DNA of 64,000 bases from Culex pipiens pallens (taxonomy: Eukaryota > Arthropoda > Insecta > Diptera > Culicidae): NCBI RefSeq assembly GCF_016801865.2, contig NC_068938.1:79421389-79485388 (forward strand). Reading direction: 5' to 3'. Shown here one piece after another: positions 10,342 to 21,480 of this stretch; the first letter of the stretch is position 1, and each line of letters starts with the position of its first letter. The notes beneath the pieces were generated by a model, which did not search any database, was not told the origin of the DNA, and worked only from the letters and a program-made list of their open reading frames with translations. The translations under genes and the position numbers were made by a program.

Positions 10342-11116
10342 ATTCCACGTCAAACAGGAAGTCTCCAAATCAAAAGTGCTCCGATTTGGCTCAAATTTGG
10401 AGTGGGGGTTCTTTGGCCCAAATAAGAGCCACATTTTTCAAAAAATCATATCTCCGGAACCGCTGAACCAATTTTGGAGCGCCACAATTCAAAAGAAAAG
10501 TTATTAGTTTGACTTTTATGGAAAAATATGTTGAGGTCAAAAAAACTAGCTGAATATTTGAAAAGGTCCTATGAAAATTTCATTTGCCGATTTCAAGGTC
10601 TCGGGACCAAAGAGTCTGGGTCATGTCTGGGTACCAAAAGTTGCGTCTTTCAATTACAAAAATATCTCCGTCATATCTCCGAAACGTGTTAATGGATATT
10701 CGCCATTTTTTGATATGTTGTGTAAAATATTACAAGGACTCAGAAAAAAAAATTCAGACATGGGCTCTTTAGTCCCGAGACCTTGAAATCGGCAAATGAA
10801 ATTTTCAAATATTCAGCGAGTTTTTTTAGACCTCAACATATTTTTCCATAAAAGCTCAACTAATAACCTTTCTTTTGAATTGTGGCGCTCCAAAATTGAT
10901 TCAACCGTTCCGGAGATATGATTTTTTGAAAAATGTGGCTTTTGCGAAAATCGACGAAAAACGCAATTTTATGGACCACCCTATTTCGGATAGGACCACC
11001 CTAATCGCCAAATAAAGAAAATACGGGTCTAATTATTTGGGCCAAAGAACCCCCACTCCAAATTTGAGCCAAATCGGAGAACTTTTGATTTGGAGACTTC
11101 CTGTTTGACGTGGAAT
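10342..11116. mobile_element. Foldback MITE, about 385-bp arms (TTCCACGTCAAACAGGAAG)
   Basis: A nearly perfect palindrome. The left start TTCCACGTCAAACAGGAAGT is mirrored at 11101-11116, and the internal GGGACCAAAGAGTCTGGG/CTCTTTAGTCCC pair marks the centre near 10725. The same insertion is in version 2 at 46356-47121. Short open frames are fortuitous. Confidence 0.65.
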
Positions 11117-11645
11117 GGCTGTATAGTGACTTTGGAACCAAAACAAGTGTTCCTAATGGAATGTTTTTACTAAATCCGCGACCGGACTTACTCCAAATGT
11201 TAACCGTTTTGAGCCATGCCTTTTTGAAATATTGATACATATTCACAAAATTTATTTACGTTTGGAAGGCTATCTATCACCTTACAGTTAATTACCTCAA
11301 TTTTCCATATTCCTTCTGGCTATGTTCCCACCTTTTACGAAAAATACCAACATTGTTATGTGTTGTGAGTTTAAACAGGTACGATTATTTTTTAAATGTT
11401 AACCCATACAACATTTGTACGCAAGTTGCTATGGAGAAAATAGTGGTTGAATAAATCGGATAGCTGTCAAATTTGTATGGAGTCTATTCTATATTGATGA
11501 ATCAATAATGAAAAAAAAACCTAAAAACAACAGCCATAATGCAAAAAAAACTATGATATTAATCAAGTCTGCATGAAAAAAAAAATCCTTAAATTTAAAA
11601 TTTTACTCTTCGATTTGTTTTTTTTTTTCAAAAAAAGGGCAAATA

Positions 11646-11846
11646 AAGGAACCAATACACTACCGCAAACAAACAAACAAACTCGCACTTTTTCGTGTTT
11701 GACAGTTTGCCAAACTCGTAAACAAGGCAAAATGTATGCAAGCTGAATTATCTGTAAACAAAAGAAGGCAAATAAACAAAGCCGGCAAAATTTCAAAAAG
11801 TACGAGTTTGTTTGTTTGTTTATTTGCCGTAGTGTAATGGCTCCTT
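11646..11846. mobile_element. Small hairpin MITE (AAGGAACCAATACACTACCGC)
   Basis: The ends AAGGAACCAATACACTACCGC and GCCGTAGTGTAATGGCTCCTT are inverted relative to each other, and the interior contains CAAACAAACAAACTCG and its inverse. Version 2 has the same element with a further 327-bp insertion in it (47754-48080). Confidence 0.6.
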
Positions 11847-12083
11847 AACCTAAAACCTTATAAACTTGCCGAAATCAGCTGGAAACCGAATTGCAGTAGA
11901 AAACAAAAACAAAGGCCCCCCACATTTCCCACGTCATGTCTTTTAACATCAATCCCTCCCCTACTAACCCCGAGTAGGCCGCGGGTAATCGGCTCCCCTC
12001 CCACTAACATTTACACACAAGATCCTCTGTAATTAGGTACTCTCAGCTTCAAGAAAAATGAAATTACAAAAGCCAACTCGGTC

Positions 12084-12128
12084 CTAACCAGGTTGCAGTA
12101 CTAAAAAGGACCCAATAAAAATAATTTT
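12084..12128 (+). mobile_element. 3'-end fragment related to the gag-only non-LTR element
   Basis: The plus-strand stretch CGGTCCTAACCAGGTTGCAG...AGGACCCAATAAAAATAA closely resembles the 3' end of the element at 13204-14622 read on its own strand (CGGTCCCAACCTGGTCACAG...AGGACCTAATAAAAATAA). It is probably a short 5'-truncated relative. A counterpart is in version 2 at about 48415-48460. Confidence 0.5.
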
Positions 12129-12142
12129 ATGAAAAAGACGTG

Positions 12143-12874
12143 ACTTAATCCAACATGGTTGATGCCTTCCTCTCATTTATAGAGTGATTACAATCCCCTA
12201 AAGTGTCCACATGGTTCATGGATCTCCCCTAACGTGATCGCAGCACCTGAGAGGTCTCAATAAAAATAAGTGACGAGTAAAAAAACCAGACTTCCTACAG
12301 ACTTTTTGTCAAGATTATACAGACACCGCCTTTCTGGAAAATGGCATCCCTCTACAAGGCTTTTTTCGTGGCGATCAGACGGGACCATTTGAGGTTATGT
12401 AAATTCAGACCATTTTTTAAACTGCTTGTAATTTTAGATAGGTAAGCCAGATCTTGAAAATTCTTAATCCACAAGAAAGGTATTCTCATATGCTTTCTAA
12501 AAATATATAACATGTGAGGGTTTCATGAAAAAACCACCCTTTTTACCATAATTTTAATTTAATATGAAACAGTTTTTTTAACATAACTTTTTAAGTACAT
12601 AATAAAACTGCATGATTTTAAATAGCAACTTAGGGGACGTTAAGACGGATCGATTAAAACCATTCCGGCCAAAATCGGTTGAGCCTGTGACGAGATATTC
12701 CAGTGGCATTGATTTAGTACACATGTCTACATACAGCCAAACACACAGACATTTGCTCAGCTGGTGATTCTGAGTCGATATGTACAAATGAAGGTAGGTC
12801 TAGGAGGTCTAACTAAAAAGTTCGTTTTTCGAGTGATTTTATAGCCTTTCCTCAGTAAAGTGAGGAAGGCAAAA
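12143..12874. mobile_element. Non-autonomous element, 'CCTTCCTC...GAGGAAGGC' family (copy A)
   Basis: Begins near TTAATCCA..GGTTGATGCCTTCCTC and ends CCTCAGTAAAGTGAGGAAGGC. It contains the family hallmark ACACAGACATTTGCTCAGC-TGGTGATTCTGAGTCGATATG near the right end. Version 2 has it at 48480-49208. Relatives are at 12878-14974, 27917-29838 and 59885-60830. Confidence 0.6.
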
Positions 12875-13305
12875 ACGTTACTAAATCCACCTTTAGGAGG
12901 TTGGTACCTTCCTCTCATGTATAGAGTGATTCCAACCCCCCTAAGTGTCCACATGGCTTATGGATTGCCCCTAACGCGATCGCAGCACCAAATAGGTCCT
13001 AACAAAAATAAGTGATGAGTAAAAAAAACAGACTACCTACAGACTTTTTGTCAAAATTGTACATACACCGCCGTGGGGAAATAGATTGAGGTTATGTAAT
13101 TTCAGAGCATTTTTTAAACTGCTCGTAATTTTTGATAGGCAAGTCAGATCTTGAAAATTCTTAATCCACAAGAAAGGTCATTTCAGAACCTTTCTAAAAA
13201 TATTATTTTTTTTCTTAACTTATTTTTATTAGGTCCTTTTAGGTGCTGTGACCAGGTTGGGACCGAGGATCAGTAAAACAATATATAATAACAAAAAAAA
13301 ACTCC

Positions 13306-14538
13306 TTAAATTCCATACTTGGAGATCATGTAACTGACGAGGGTTACTTGGTCCAAGCGGGTCTTGCAGGTCTTGAACCTGCCGATGTACTCGGAGAAAA
13401 TCCCCCACAGCTCAGCCGAACTGTAGAGTACCTCCCCGGCTTCCTTCTCCGTAGCTCCACCGTCTCGGGGGCCACCTAGGCTGCTTCCTGCGGGACGAGG
13501 GCGATCCTTGGATTTTCCGTCCGGAACTGCACCCGGCAGCGGAGGGAACTCCGCCGGCGTAAAAGCCGGAACTGCTGGACTCTGCTTCTCCGCCTTCCTT
13601 GCCGGCGGTTTCGGTTTCGACGCCTGCTGGCGCCTCCGGATGAAGTCCGCACGCTTAATGCAGCTGCGGTCAGTTGCTTCGTGGGCTCCAGAGCAGTTGG
13701 CACACCGCTTCGGCTCGGCTTCTTGGACTTTGCACTCGTCCGTCTTGTGGGGACCCCCACAGTTGTTGCACCTGCCTTTCAGGTGACAGTTCCTGGTTCC
13801 ATGACCCAGCTGCAAGCAGTTCCTGCACTGGGTCACGTTCGGCCGCTTGTTCCGGTAGGCCTCCCACCGGATGATAGTGCTTGCCACAACTTTCATTGCA
13901 GAGAGTTTCTTCAGATTGGTGTATCCCTTGGGGAAGACCACAATGTACGGAGTTTCGTCCACGGTGGACTTTTCCTTCCGCTTGATGATATGCACCTCCA
14001 GCGCGTCCAGCTTGAGATCCCTCTTCAGAAGGTACTTGACCTCGTCCGGTTTCAGTTCATCAGGAAAACCACGAAGAACCACCCGATGATTTCGTTCGCT
14101 CCGCCGATCGTGGGTGTAGAATTCCACTTTCTTCTTCTTGAGTAGCTCTTGCAACTTGTCAAAATCTTTGACAGAGAAGCAGGTCACCTTGGTTCCAAAT
14201 CGGGTTAGTTTGTAAATCGGTTTGAAACCTAATTTACAACTTTCCACTATCGCCACGAGCTTGTAAAAATCCGTGGTGTTCTTCACCACCAAAGGTGGTT
14301 GCTTTTGTTTACCTGCCGACTGGCCGGGAGGTGGAACCGCCGGGGCGTCCCCTCCTCCTGCTGGGCTGGCATTGTTGTTGTTTTTGTTATCCGCTAGTGG
14401 GCTGAACTTGTTGTTGTTGAGCAGGGTCTTCTCAACTTTTTCTTCTTCGATGCCGATTCCAGTGACCTCGCTGGACTTCTTCCGCTTCCGATTCCCGCGG
14501 ACGGGACGAAAATCTTCCTCCTCGGAGGAATCCTCCAC
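13306..14538 (-). CDS. ORF1 (gag-like RNA-binding protein) of the non-LTR element
   Basis: 410 residues. Residues 1-80 are low-complexity and charged (acidic start, Lys/Arg and Asn runs). About 85-225 resembles the RRM-like central domain of Jockey/Juan-type ORF1 proteins (HRVVLRGFPDELKPDEV, residues 151-167). Three zinc knuckles follow: C238-C251 (CX2CX4HX4C), C257-C269 (CX2CX3HX4C) and C279-C293. The tail after a Pro-rich stretch (ELWGIFSEYIGRFKTCKTRL...VSYMISKYGI) is typical of the end of these ORF1 proteins, so ORF1 is full length rather than cut. Family function: binds element RNA and forms the ribonucleoprotein used in transposition. Base composition is GC-richer than the flanks, as expected for coding sequence. 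No premature stops. Confidence 0.85.
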   Translation of the reverse strand: MEDSSEEEDFRPVRGNRKRKKSSEVTGIGIEEEKVEKTLLNNNKFSPLADNKNNNNASPAGGGDAPAVPPPGQSAGKQKQPPLVVKNTTDFYKLVAIVESCKLGFKPIYKLTRFGTKVTCFSVKDFDKLQELLKKKKVEFYTHDRRSERNHRVVLRGFPDELKPDEVKYLLKRDLKLDALEVHIIKRKEKSTVDETPYIVVFPKGYTNLKKLSAMKVVASTIIRWEAYRNKRPNVTQCRNCLQLGHGTRNCHLKGRCNNCGGPHKTDECKVQEAEPKRCANCSGAHEATDRSCIKRADFIRRRQQASKPKPPARKAEKQSPAVPAFTPAEFPPLPGAVPDGKSKDRPRPAGSSLGGPRDGGATEKEAGEVLYSSAELWGIFSEYIGRFKTCKTRLDQVTLVSYMISKYGI

Positions 14539-14588
14539 CTCTATCTGTCAAAAACTTCCAAGCACGCGAGATGACAACACGAGCAAAA

Positions 14589-14622
14589 CACGTCTTAACT
14601 TGTCGCTGGCTGGCGACTGAGT
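14589..14622 (-). promoter_or_regulatory. Internal promoter of the non-LTR element (start plus DPE at +28)
   Basis: Taking the first element base (A at 14622, minus strand) as +1, the sequence AGACGTG falls exactly at +28 to +34 (14595-14589). This matches the downstream promoter element used by TATA-less insect LINEs such as jockey, I, F and Doc. Position and motif are seen directly; promoter activity is inferred. Confidence 0.65.
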
Positions 14623-14996
14623 CCTTTCTAAAAATATATGATATGGCAGGTTTCCATGCAAAAACCACCCTTTTTTGCAAATTGTGAAATTTATTTGCAG
14701 CAGTTTTTTAAGCATAACTTTTGATGTGCTTTACCAAATCGCATGAATTTCAATAGGGACTTATGGGACCCCAAGACGAATCGAATGAGGCCGATATTCC
14801 AGTGACAGTGATTCGGTCCACATGTCTACATACAGCTAAACACACAGACATTTGCTCAGCTGGTGATTCTGAGTCGGTATGTACAAATGAAGGTAGGTCT
14901 AGGATGTCTAACTAAAAAGTTCATTTTTCGAGTGATTTTATAGCCTTTCCTCAGTAAGGTGAGGAAGGCAAAAAATCTTTTAATTATTTTTTTAAA

Positions 14997-16370
14997 TAGG
15001 GGCAGGGGGGGGGGGGCAGAATGACCCATGGGGGCAGAATGGGCCACCCTTGGTTTTGGGATTTAGAATGGATTTAAACCAAAAGTAAGGCAAGGGTCAT
15101 ATAAAGGACGTCAAATAACACCACCACACCGAAAACCACGTTTGAATTAATTGTATTTTTCGAATTATGAGCAAAAATGTAAATTTATTGACAAAACCAC
15201 GCAAATGTTGTTTATTTCGAGGTTTTTAAATAAGCTTTCTCGAAAGTTAGATTGTTTGAAAAAGTTTGTTCAATGTTTATAATGTTACCAGGAGCTATTA
15301 CAAAGGTAATCAAACAACAACGGTGCCTCAAGTCAATTTAGAGGCTTGGTGGTGAAAGTGTTAAATAAAAATCCATTTGGGGGCAGAATGGACCACCCTG
15401 TTCCTGCCTTATAAAAACAATCAAAAGTTATGAAATTTTGGTTAAATGGATTATGTCGCTCCTGGTAGGTTCACAAATCACGTTTAATCCAATATTGGTT
15501 GATTTTATAGTTGTTTTGATGCTTATTTGTAAAAATAATGTCTTATTTCAACATATTAAAACTATTTTCAATTTTTTTTGTTTTGGTAAATGACTATTTT
15601 CATAAAAGTGGTCTAACTTCATGGAAACTATCTTATAAAGGTCCCTTAAGTCATTTTTTATCTCCCTTCAACGTTTTATTAGTCAAATTGGCTTATTTTC
15701 TAAGGTGGCCCATTCTGCCCCGCACCCAAGAAAAGAAGCCGAAAAAAACTTTTTTTAAAAGTGGCTCAATAGTAGTTTATGCAACAAGTTGCAAAAAGAG
15801 GATTTTTTCAGCACGAGTCGTACATTTATCCAACGAGGTTCACCGAGTTGGATAAATACGAAGAGTGCTGAAAAAATCAAGTTTTGCAACGAGTTCCATA
15901 CAACATTTTTTGCAATTTCGAAAAACACCCATTGAGTGAAATTTCAAGTCTAATTTTCATATATTTTGTCAATAAATCGTTTAAATCAAAAAAATGTTGA
16001 AAAATGTTACTTTTCGAAACAAGTGCTGAAAAGTTCAACTTTTCAGCACCCATTTCAGTGCTGAAAAGTAGAACTTTTCAGCATTTATTTTGAAAAGTGT
16101 AGCTATTCGATTTTGCTATTTTTGGTACAGAAAAGTAGGCTATTACGTCGTTCAAGAATGACAGGAAAAGTAAGTAGTTTCACGACGGAATTGCAAAAAA
16201 ATAGTTTTAAGCTAAAAAATTTCATCAACCAAGTATACAACATTGAAGAGAACATCCCAAAGCATAGCCTACTACACTGAATTCATAAATTTGTATGTTT
16301 TTCTATGGTTTTTGGCGCATTTTACTTAGGCGGGCCATTCTGCCCCCTCCCCCCCCCCCCCCTGCCCCTA
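14997..16370. mobile_element. MITE with TAGGGGCAGGGGGGCAGAATG ends
   Basis: Inverted ends TAGGGGCAGGGG..GCAGAATG and CATTCTGCCCC...CTGCCCCTA. An internal GGGGCAGAATGGACCACCC motif repeats in both orientations. Version 2 carries the same element at 49900-50844. The version 1 copy has longer poly-C/poly-G runs and a nested insertion at about 15773-16200. Confidence 0.65.
15773..16200. mobile_element. Nested foldback MITE present only in version 1
   Basis: About 430 bp between GTGGCTCAATAGT and AATAGTTTTAAGC. Version 2 reads directly across (50680-50705). It contains mirrored blocks (CAACGAGGTTCACCGAGTTGG; GTGCTGAAAAGT repeats) shared with 20870-21480. Confidence 0.5.
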
Positions 16371-16400
16371 CTTCCAGAATCACGTTTTTTACACCTTTGG

Positions 16401-16500
16401 NNNNNNNNNNNNNNNNNNNNNNNNNNNNNNNNNNNNNNNNNNNNNNNNNNNNNNNNNNNNNNNNNNNNNNNNNNNNNNNNNNNNNNNNNNNNNNNNNNNN
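16401..16500. other. Assembly gap (100 N)
   Basis: Exactly 100 undetermined bases, the conventional size for a gap of unknown length between contigs. The left contig ends at ACACCTTTGG, equivalent to about 50870 in version 2. Confidence 0.99.
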
Positions 16501-18180
16501 TTATTATCTCATTGTGTTAAAGATATTTTCTTGTTTTTTGTTTGTTTTTGGTATAATACATGCCATTGTGTGTGTGAAAGTGTGTGGATGTTTGTGTGTA
16601 ATTGAATGACCCTTCTAGCAAGCGCCCTATTTTAGCAACAGTTCCAATTACTGATCGTTTCATGTTTCTTTTTTTCCTCGATAACTCATGCATTTATGGA
16701 ATACCTTTTTTTTGTATATATGTTGTGTGAGTATGACTTGTTGCAATACATATGACGTTTGTGAGTTTTGTTTTTTTGCTTAAATACAACGTAATTTTTT
16801 AGCAATACTTTGTTTTTTTTCGCGGTGGCTTTCAGCAGATTGAAACGTTCTACACGACGACGACGAGTTGTTGTATAACTAAGTTTTTTTTTGTTTGCTT
16901 TAATTTGTACTGAAACGTAGCAATAATATTGTATAGTTTTTAATCGAGCAAACAAAAACGGCAGCCAAACCAAGTCGCAAATCGTTTTTTTACTGTAACG
17001 TAAATTGTAATTTGCGAGTATTTACATGATTTGAGCACATCTACGGTTACACATTTATCGAATAAAGGAATCCACACTGCAACAACTAGAGCAAACTTGA
17101 ACGAATGAGAAGTAACATCAACTGGTGTGAAAAGGATAGAGCACAAGCTACACGCGTTAGTTGTTGATTCGTTCTGATTAGTCGGGGGAACAATATGATT
17201 TTCTCTTTTTCTGCAACACTTTAAGCGGATAATGCGCGCTTGGTCGATTAGTAATTTGTTTGTTTTTGTTTTGTTTAAGGGAGTAAAATAAGCTACTTTA
17301 AGGGGAAGGGTGCTAATATAATAAATATTTAACGTTCTCTCAGTAACAATAAACAGTTGAGTGTCACATTATAGTGTGCAATTTTAGTTATGATTTTCTT
17401 TTTTTTTTTGCTTTCAGAATTCCGATTAGTCGAAAGAATACTGCATTATCTATTATTTTTCGTTAGCATATTTTACGAGTTTACTATGTGGAAAGATTGC
17501 CTATTGCTGTTTGTCCTAAGCGATATTGTTTTCTTTTCTTTTTTTGTTCTGCGGAATAGTCGCCTTGACCGTGATTTTCACAGTCGCACAAGCTAATAAA
17601 AGCGCAGACAGCAAACAGTTTTGCACAACTTACCATAAACCGGAACAGATCGAGAAAGGTCAATAGATTCGCGTGTGTGTTTTGTTTTATTTTGCTTAGA
17701 ATAAGGCTGATAGCTCTCTACGCACGGAGTTCCAAACAGACGGGAAGGTTCTTGTTCTGGGAATTCGTGTGAGTGTTTGTGTGTGTGTGTGTTTTACATA
17801 TGCAGAGCAACGTCCCTACCAGGACAATGCCAAACTTGTGTGTCTTTTTGTCTGTGACTTTCTAATTATACACATTTATATTCACTTTGTTAATAGTTGT
17901 AACTTCGTTTGTCTGGTTGAATCAATAACATCGGTTGATTATTGTTGTTATTGTTGTTGCTGTTGCTGGGGTCACTAATGTAATAACTAGTTGCATAATT
18001 ATCATTGTTAAGATTATCGTAATTATTATTATTATTGACGCTGTCCTCGTGCTGTGCGGAGCTGGCAATGCTTTGCAAACCATGTGATAAAATGCTGCTG
18101 CTGATGCTGCTTCTGTTGCTACTGCTGGTGGTTATTGTTGTGGTGGAGGCGACTATCCACGATTCTCGTTATACGTTACC
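16501..18180 (-). other. Unassigned region, possible terminal exon and 3' UTR on minus strand
   Basis: No transposon hallmarks. T-rich with trinucleotide runs (TTG/TTA repeats near 17938-18140). On the minus strand a frame through 18155-17890 reads Thr/Ser-rich, then Asn-rich (SSSILSHGLQSIASS, NNNNNYDNLNN, QPMLLIQPDKRSYNY, stop). Just upstream, CCTTTCAAACCTCAG looks like a splice acceptor at about 18181. An in-frame TAA lies between that acceptor and the Ser-rich frame, so a coding exon is not proven. It could equally be a long untranslated region of an unidentified gene whose other exons are not in the window. Confidence 0.3.
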
Positions 18181-18436
18181 TGAGGTTTGAAAGGAATATG
18201 GAATATTATGATTGAAATCAAATTTGAAATGAAAAATTATCCAATTTTGCTACATACCTACAAAAAGCGTTGAAAAGCTACGAAAACCAAAATACTAAAA
18301 AAAGAAACCTAGAAATACTATAGCGAACATGCTAGAAATTATTATTTCAAAAAATTACAACTAACAATCACATATTATTTGAAAAATCTCAAGAATCCTA
18401 ATTCCAATTTATTTTATAATATTTTGATAAATGGCT

Positions 18437-18594
18437 TTAAGGGGGTATTAGACTATGACAAACAAACTCGCCATTTTACGTGTTTGCCAGTTTGCCAAAC
18501 TCGTAAACAAAGAAAAATGTATGCAGGCTGACGTTTCTACAAACAAATGCAGGCAAACTGTCATAAAGTGTAAGTTTGTTTGACTTGTCATAAA
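18437..18594. mobile_element. Short hairpin MITE (GGGGGTATTAGACTATGACAAAC)
   Basis: Same family as 8305-8440. TTAAGGGGGTATTAGACTAT and CAAACAAACTCG lie at the left, with inverted GTTTGTTTGACTTGTCATA at the right. Confidence 0.5.
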
Positions 18595-18667
18595 AAAAAA
18601 AATTAAGAAATTCTAATGTACATCACCGGGAAAAAATATTTTTCGCTAAAAATAAAATTTTCGTCAA

Positions 18668-20622
18668 TAGGGAGAAGTGGGGCAAGTGTAGAGGGTGACG
18701 AGCGGGAATTCCCGGGAAATCGGCTATTTTTGGACCTCTCGATTCCCGGGAAATTTGGTCGAGACTCCGGCCCAAACTAAAAAATTTAAACAGAAAAACA
18801 TTTGAAAAATTCAAAATTGTTTAGAATATGGGATATTTGGATGTTCAAGGTTCGATTCTCAAATTTGAATAAACCAATGCTTCTCTAATCTTCTTATTCT
18901 AAAAGTGTAAATTTAAACTTAAAAAAAAATCCAATAACTATAATTGAGAGTAACCAAAAAATGTGGACCCCAAAATTTACCTTGAAACATTCTTAGCAGT
19001 AACACACCAGGAATGAAATATTTATTGTTTTTAAAGAGAAAACCATTTCAAGATAAGTTTGATTTCCATATCCTCTATCAAGCATAGAAAAACTCATAAT
19101 CTTGTTTTTTAATTCTTAGTAAGCCAATTTCGCTGTATCGAGGTAATTTCCTTTTTTGATGTCAATAAGTAATTTTGTATTTATGTTGGGAATAAAAATC
19201 ATTAATTATTTGTAAAGTTAGTGTCCGCTAATTTTGAACATTTACAGTTGATCTTAAGAAGGAAAAAATCAATGTAAAGTTTTTACTTTGTGTCGTTATT
19301 TATCATATTGCAAAAATGCCATATTGCATAAATGGAAAATTATATATTAGTAATATTTTTACTTTCAAAAAATCTAATAATAAGTTCAACAACAAGTTTG
19401 TCCAACTTTTGAAAAATCACTCAGTGCGAATGAAGATTCGTAAACATTTTAAACTGCAATTTCGAGTCCCAAAAAGGCTCAAGAAACGATTTTGTATTTG
19501 TAGATTGAGGTAAAAAATTTAAATGAGGAAAAATTTCCTTAAAACAATGAGGTTACTTAAATTTACATATCTTTGGATTAGTATGAATTAATTGTATCTG
19601 AATTCATTAAAAAGAAACGTTTTTTTTTTTTTACTTTTCTTTTTAAGTTATTGACATTATTGGCTAGTTGAAAAAAATCCCGGGTCCCGGGAAATGGCAA
19701 AACTCAACTCTCGATTCCCGGGAAATTGAAAATCTCGAGAAACGTCACCCTTTAGGCAAGTGTAACAAGCTAAGGAAATGCCCATAACCCATTCAAAACT
19801 TAAAAAATCTGTCGGATTTTATTATAATCATCCTTTTCTAGGCCTTGACTAAGACTTTGTTAAACCAAGTTTTTAAAAAATCCAGTTTTTTAATGTAAAA
19901 AATTGATTTTTAAATTTTTGATTTTCCGTACGTTTTACTCAACTAGTGGGGCAAGACGAACAACCCGTTGGGGCAAGAGGAACCAGATTAGAATGCATTT
20001 GAAAGGTTTCTTTCATTTTTAGATTAAATAATAATATTTTACGAACAATTTAATCGTTTTTACGAAAAAAAATATTACTTAGATGATAAATAGTAAATTT
20101 TCATAATATCACTATATTTTGTATGGACATTTTTTTAACAATTGTTTATCAGTTTTTAAGTACTTTCATGTATTTATTTCCCAATAAAATACGTTGTTGC
20201 AGCAATTCGTATTTTTTCCATACTAAAAATCCATATGGTACACTTGCCCCACCTGAACAAGATTTTTTAAAAGCTCTCAACAAAAATAACCAAAAGTTAA
20301 ATCATACTTTGTAATGGGTGCGGTGCATGTCATTGGTCTAGGAAAAATAGCATTTTGATAAAATGTGCCTTAAAACGAACCCTAAGGCTTATTTTGTACT
20401 TTCCAAATATTAATAAAGAAAACAAAAGTTTTGAAAAAACTTCATTAAATCTAATGCCCCGTGGCGTTTACGTCGTTTTGGCGGTTATGTGGTAGTAGAA
20501 TCAGCTAATTGCATTGATAGGAACAATTCATCATACTGGAAATAATCAAAATTGTAAAATTACGGCCGTACGAGCGATTGTTCCTCTTGTCCCATATGGT
20601 CGTCTTGCCCCACCCTCCCCTA
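18668..20622. mobile_element. MITE with GTGGGGCAAG ends (outer element)
   Basis: The left end TAGGGAGAAGTGGGGCAAG is mirrored by CTTGCCCCACCCTCCCCTA on the right, with internal copies of GGGGCAAGA. It is interrupted at 18692-19751 by another element. The sequence between is AT-rich and carries no gene. Confidence 0.55.
18692..19751. mobile_element. Nested MITE with AGGGTGACG ends and CCCGGGAA motifs
   Basis: The left end AGGGTGACGAGCGGGAATTC is matched by inverted ...CGTCACCCT at the right. Both ends carry TCCCGGGAAAT repeats. A distinct element at 35358-36808 uses similar CCCGGGAAATT blocks. A 65-codon open frame inside is not supported as a gene. Confidence 0.5.
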
Positions 20623-20869
20623 CTTAGATATTTTGGAAACTAATGATGGCAAAACAACTGGACAGGTGCACAGTGCATTTTAAAAAACTTTTTTCATTAA
20701 AATGTTGAAACCATGGCTCGTAATTTCAATTTCTATACTTTTTTATTTATTTTTTTTACCACATACTTTGTAGAAGACTCCAAATCTCTATCTTTGCATT
20801 GACCCCCCAAAAACAGCGTTCTTTTGGAAACTATGTCAAATCACAATATTCAAAGACACCTTTTTTGAA

Positions 20870-21480
20870 TAATCCAACGAGGTTCACCGAGTTGGATAAA
20901 TACGACGAGTGATGAAAAAATCAAGTTTTGCAACGAGTTCCATACAACATTTTTTGCAGTTCCGAAAAACACACTTTAAACAGAACTATAAGACAAATAA
21001 TTTAATGTCCATACATTTAGTCAACGAATCGTTAAAATAAAAAAAAATGTTTGAAAGTATTACTTTTCCAAACAAGTGCTGAAAAGTACAACTTTTCAGC
21101 ATCCGTTTTAGTGCTGAAAAGTAGAACTTTTCTGCATTTGTTTTGAAAAGGGTTACTTTTTGATTCTGTTATTTTTGTAGAGAAAAGTAGGCTGTTTCGT
21201 CGTTCGAGAATGACAGGAAAAGTAAGTAGTTTCACAACGGAATTGCAAAAAATTTTGTTGTAAAACTAGTTACTTTTTCTGTCATTCTTGCATGATGAAA
21301 AGGCCTACTTTTCTCTACTCATGTCAGTCTTTTCGATACAAAAAATGGGTGACTTAAAACTCCATTCAAAGGGTGATTTTTCGGAATTATTAAAAAATGT
21401 TGAATGGAACTTGATGCAAAACTTGATTTTGTCAGAACTTGTCGTATTCATCCAACTCGGTAAACCTCGTTAGATAAATG
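20870..21480. mobile_element. Foldback MITE related to 15773-16200
   Basis: Shares AACGAGGTTCACCGAGTTGG, TTTTGCAACGAGTTCCATAC and the GTGCTGAAAAGTA motif with the version 1 insertion at 15773-16200. Mirrored copies of CTACTTTTCTCTAC and GACAGGAAAAGTAAGTAG surround the centre near 21255. Confidence 0.5.

Larger units (their letters stand above)
13204..14622 (-). mobile_element. Gag-only, Jockey-clade-like non-LTR retroelement, complete
   Basis: A 1419-bp insertion on the minus strand bounded by a perfect 15-bp duplication (CCTTTCTAAAAATAT at 13189-13203 and 14623-14637). The same site in version 2 is empty (49526-49540, one copy). The element starts ACTCAGTCGCC, encodes a full ORF1 (14538-13306), has about 100 bp of 3' UTR with AATAAA and an A-rich tail, and has no ORF2 (endonuclease/reverse transcriptase). 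It must therefore move with enzymes supplied in trans. It is inserted within MITE copy B. The intact ORF, perfect duplication and empty counterpart site indicate recent movement. Confidence 0.85.
12878..14974. mobile_element. 'CCTTCCTC...GAGGAAGGC' family (copy B), split by the gag-only element
   Basis: Starts directly after copy A with TTACTAAATCCACC..GGTTGGTACCTTCCTC and ends CAGTAAGGTGAGGAAGGC. The intact, uninterrupted version is at 49213-49872. Here the element is interrupted at 13204-14622 by the gag-only retroelement. Confidence 0.6.

Noticed and set aside
13476..14620. Open frames antisense or overlapping the ORF1 of the non-LTR element
   Set aside because: Shadows of the GC-rich gag frame.
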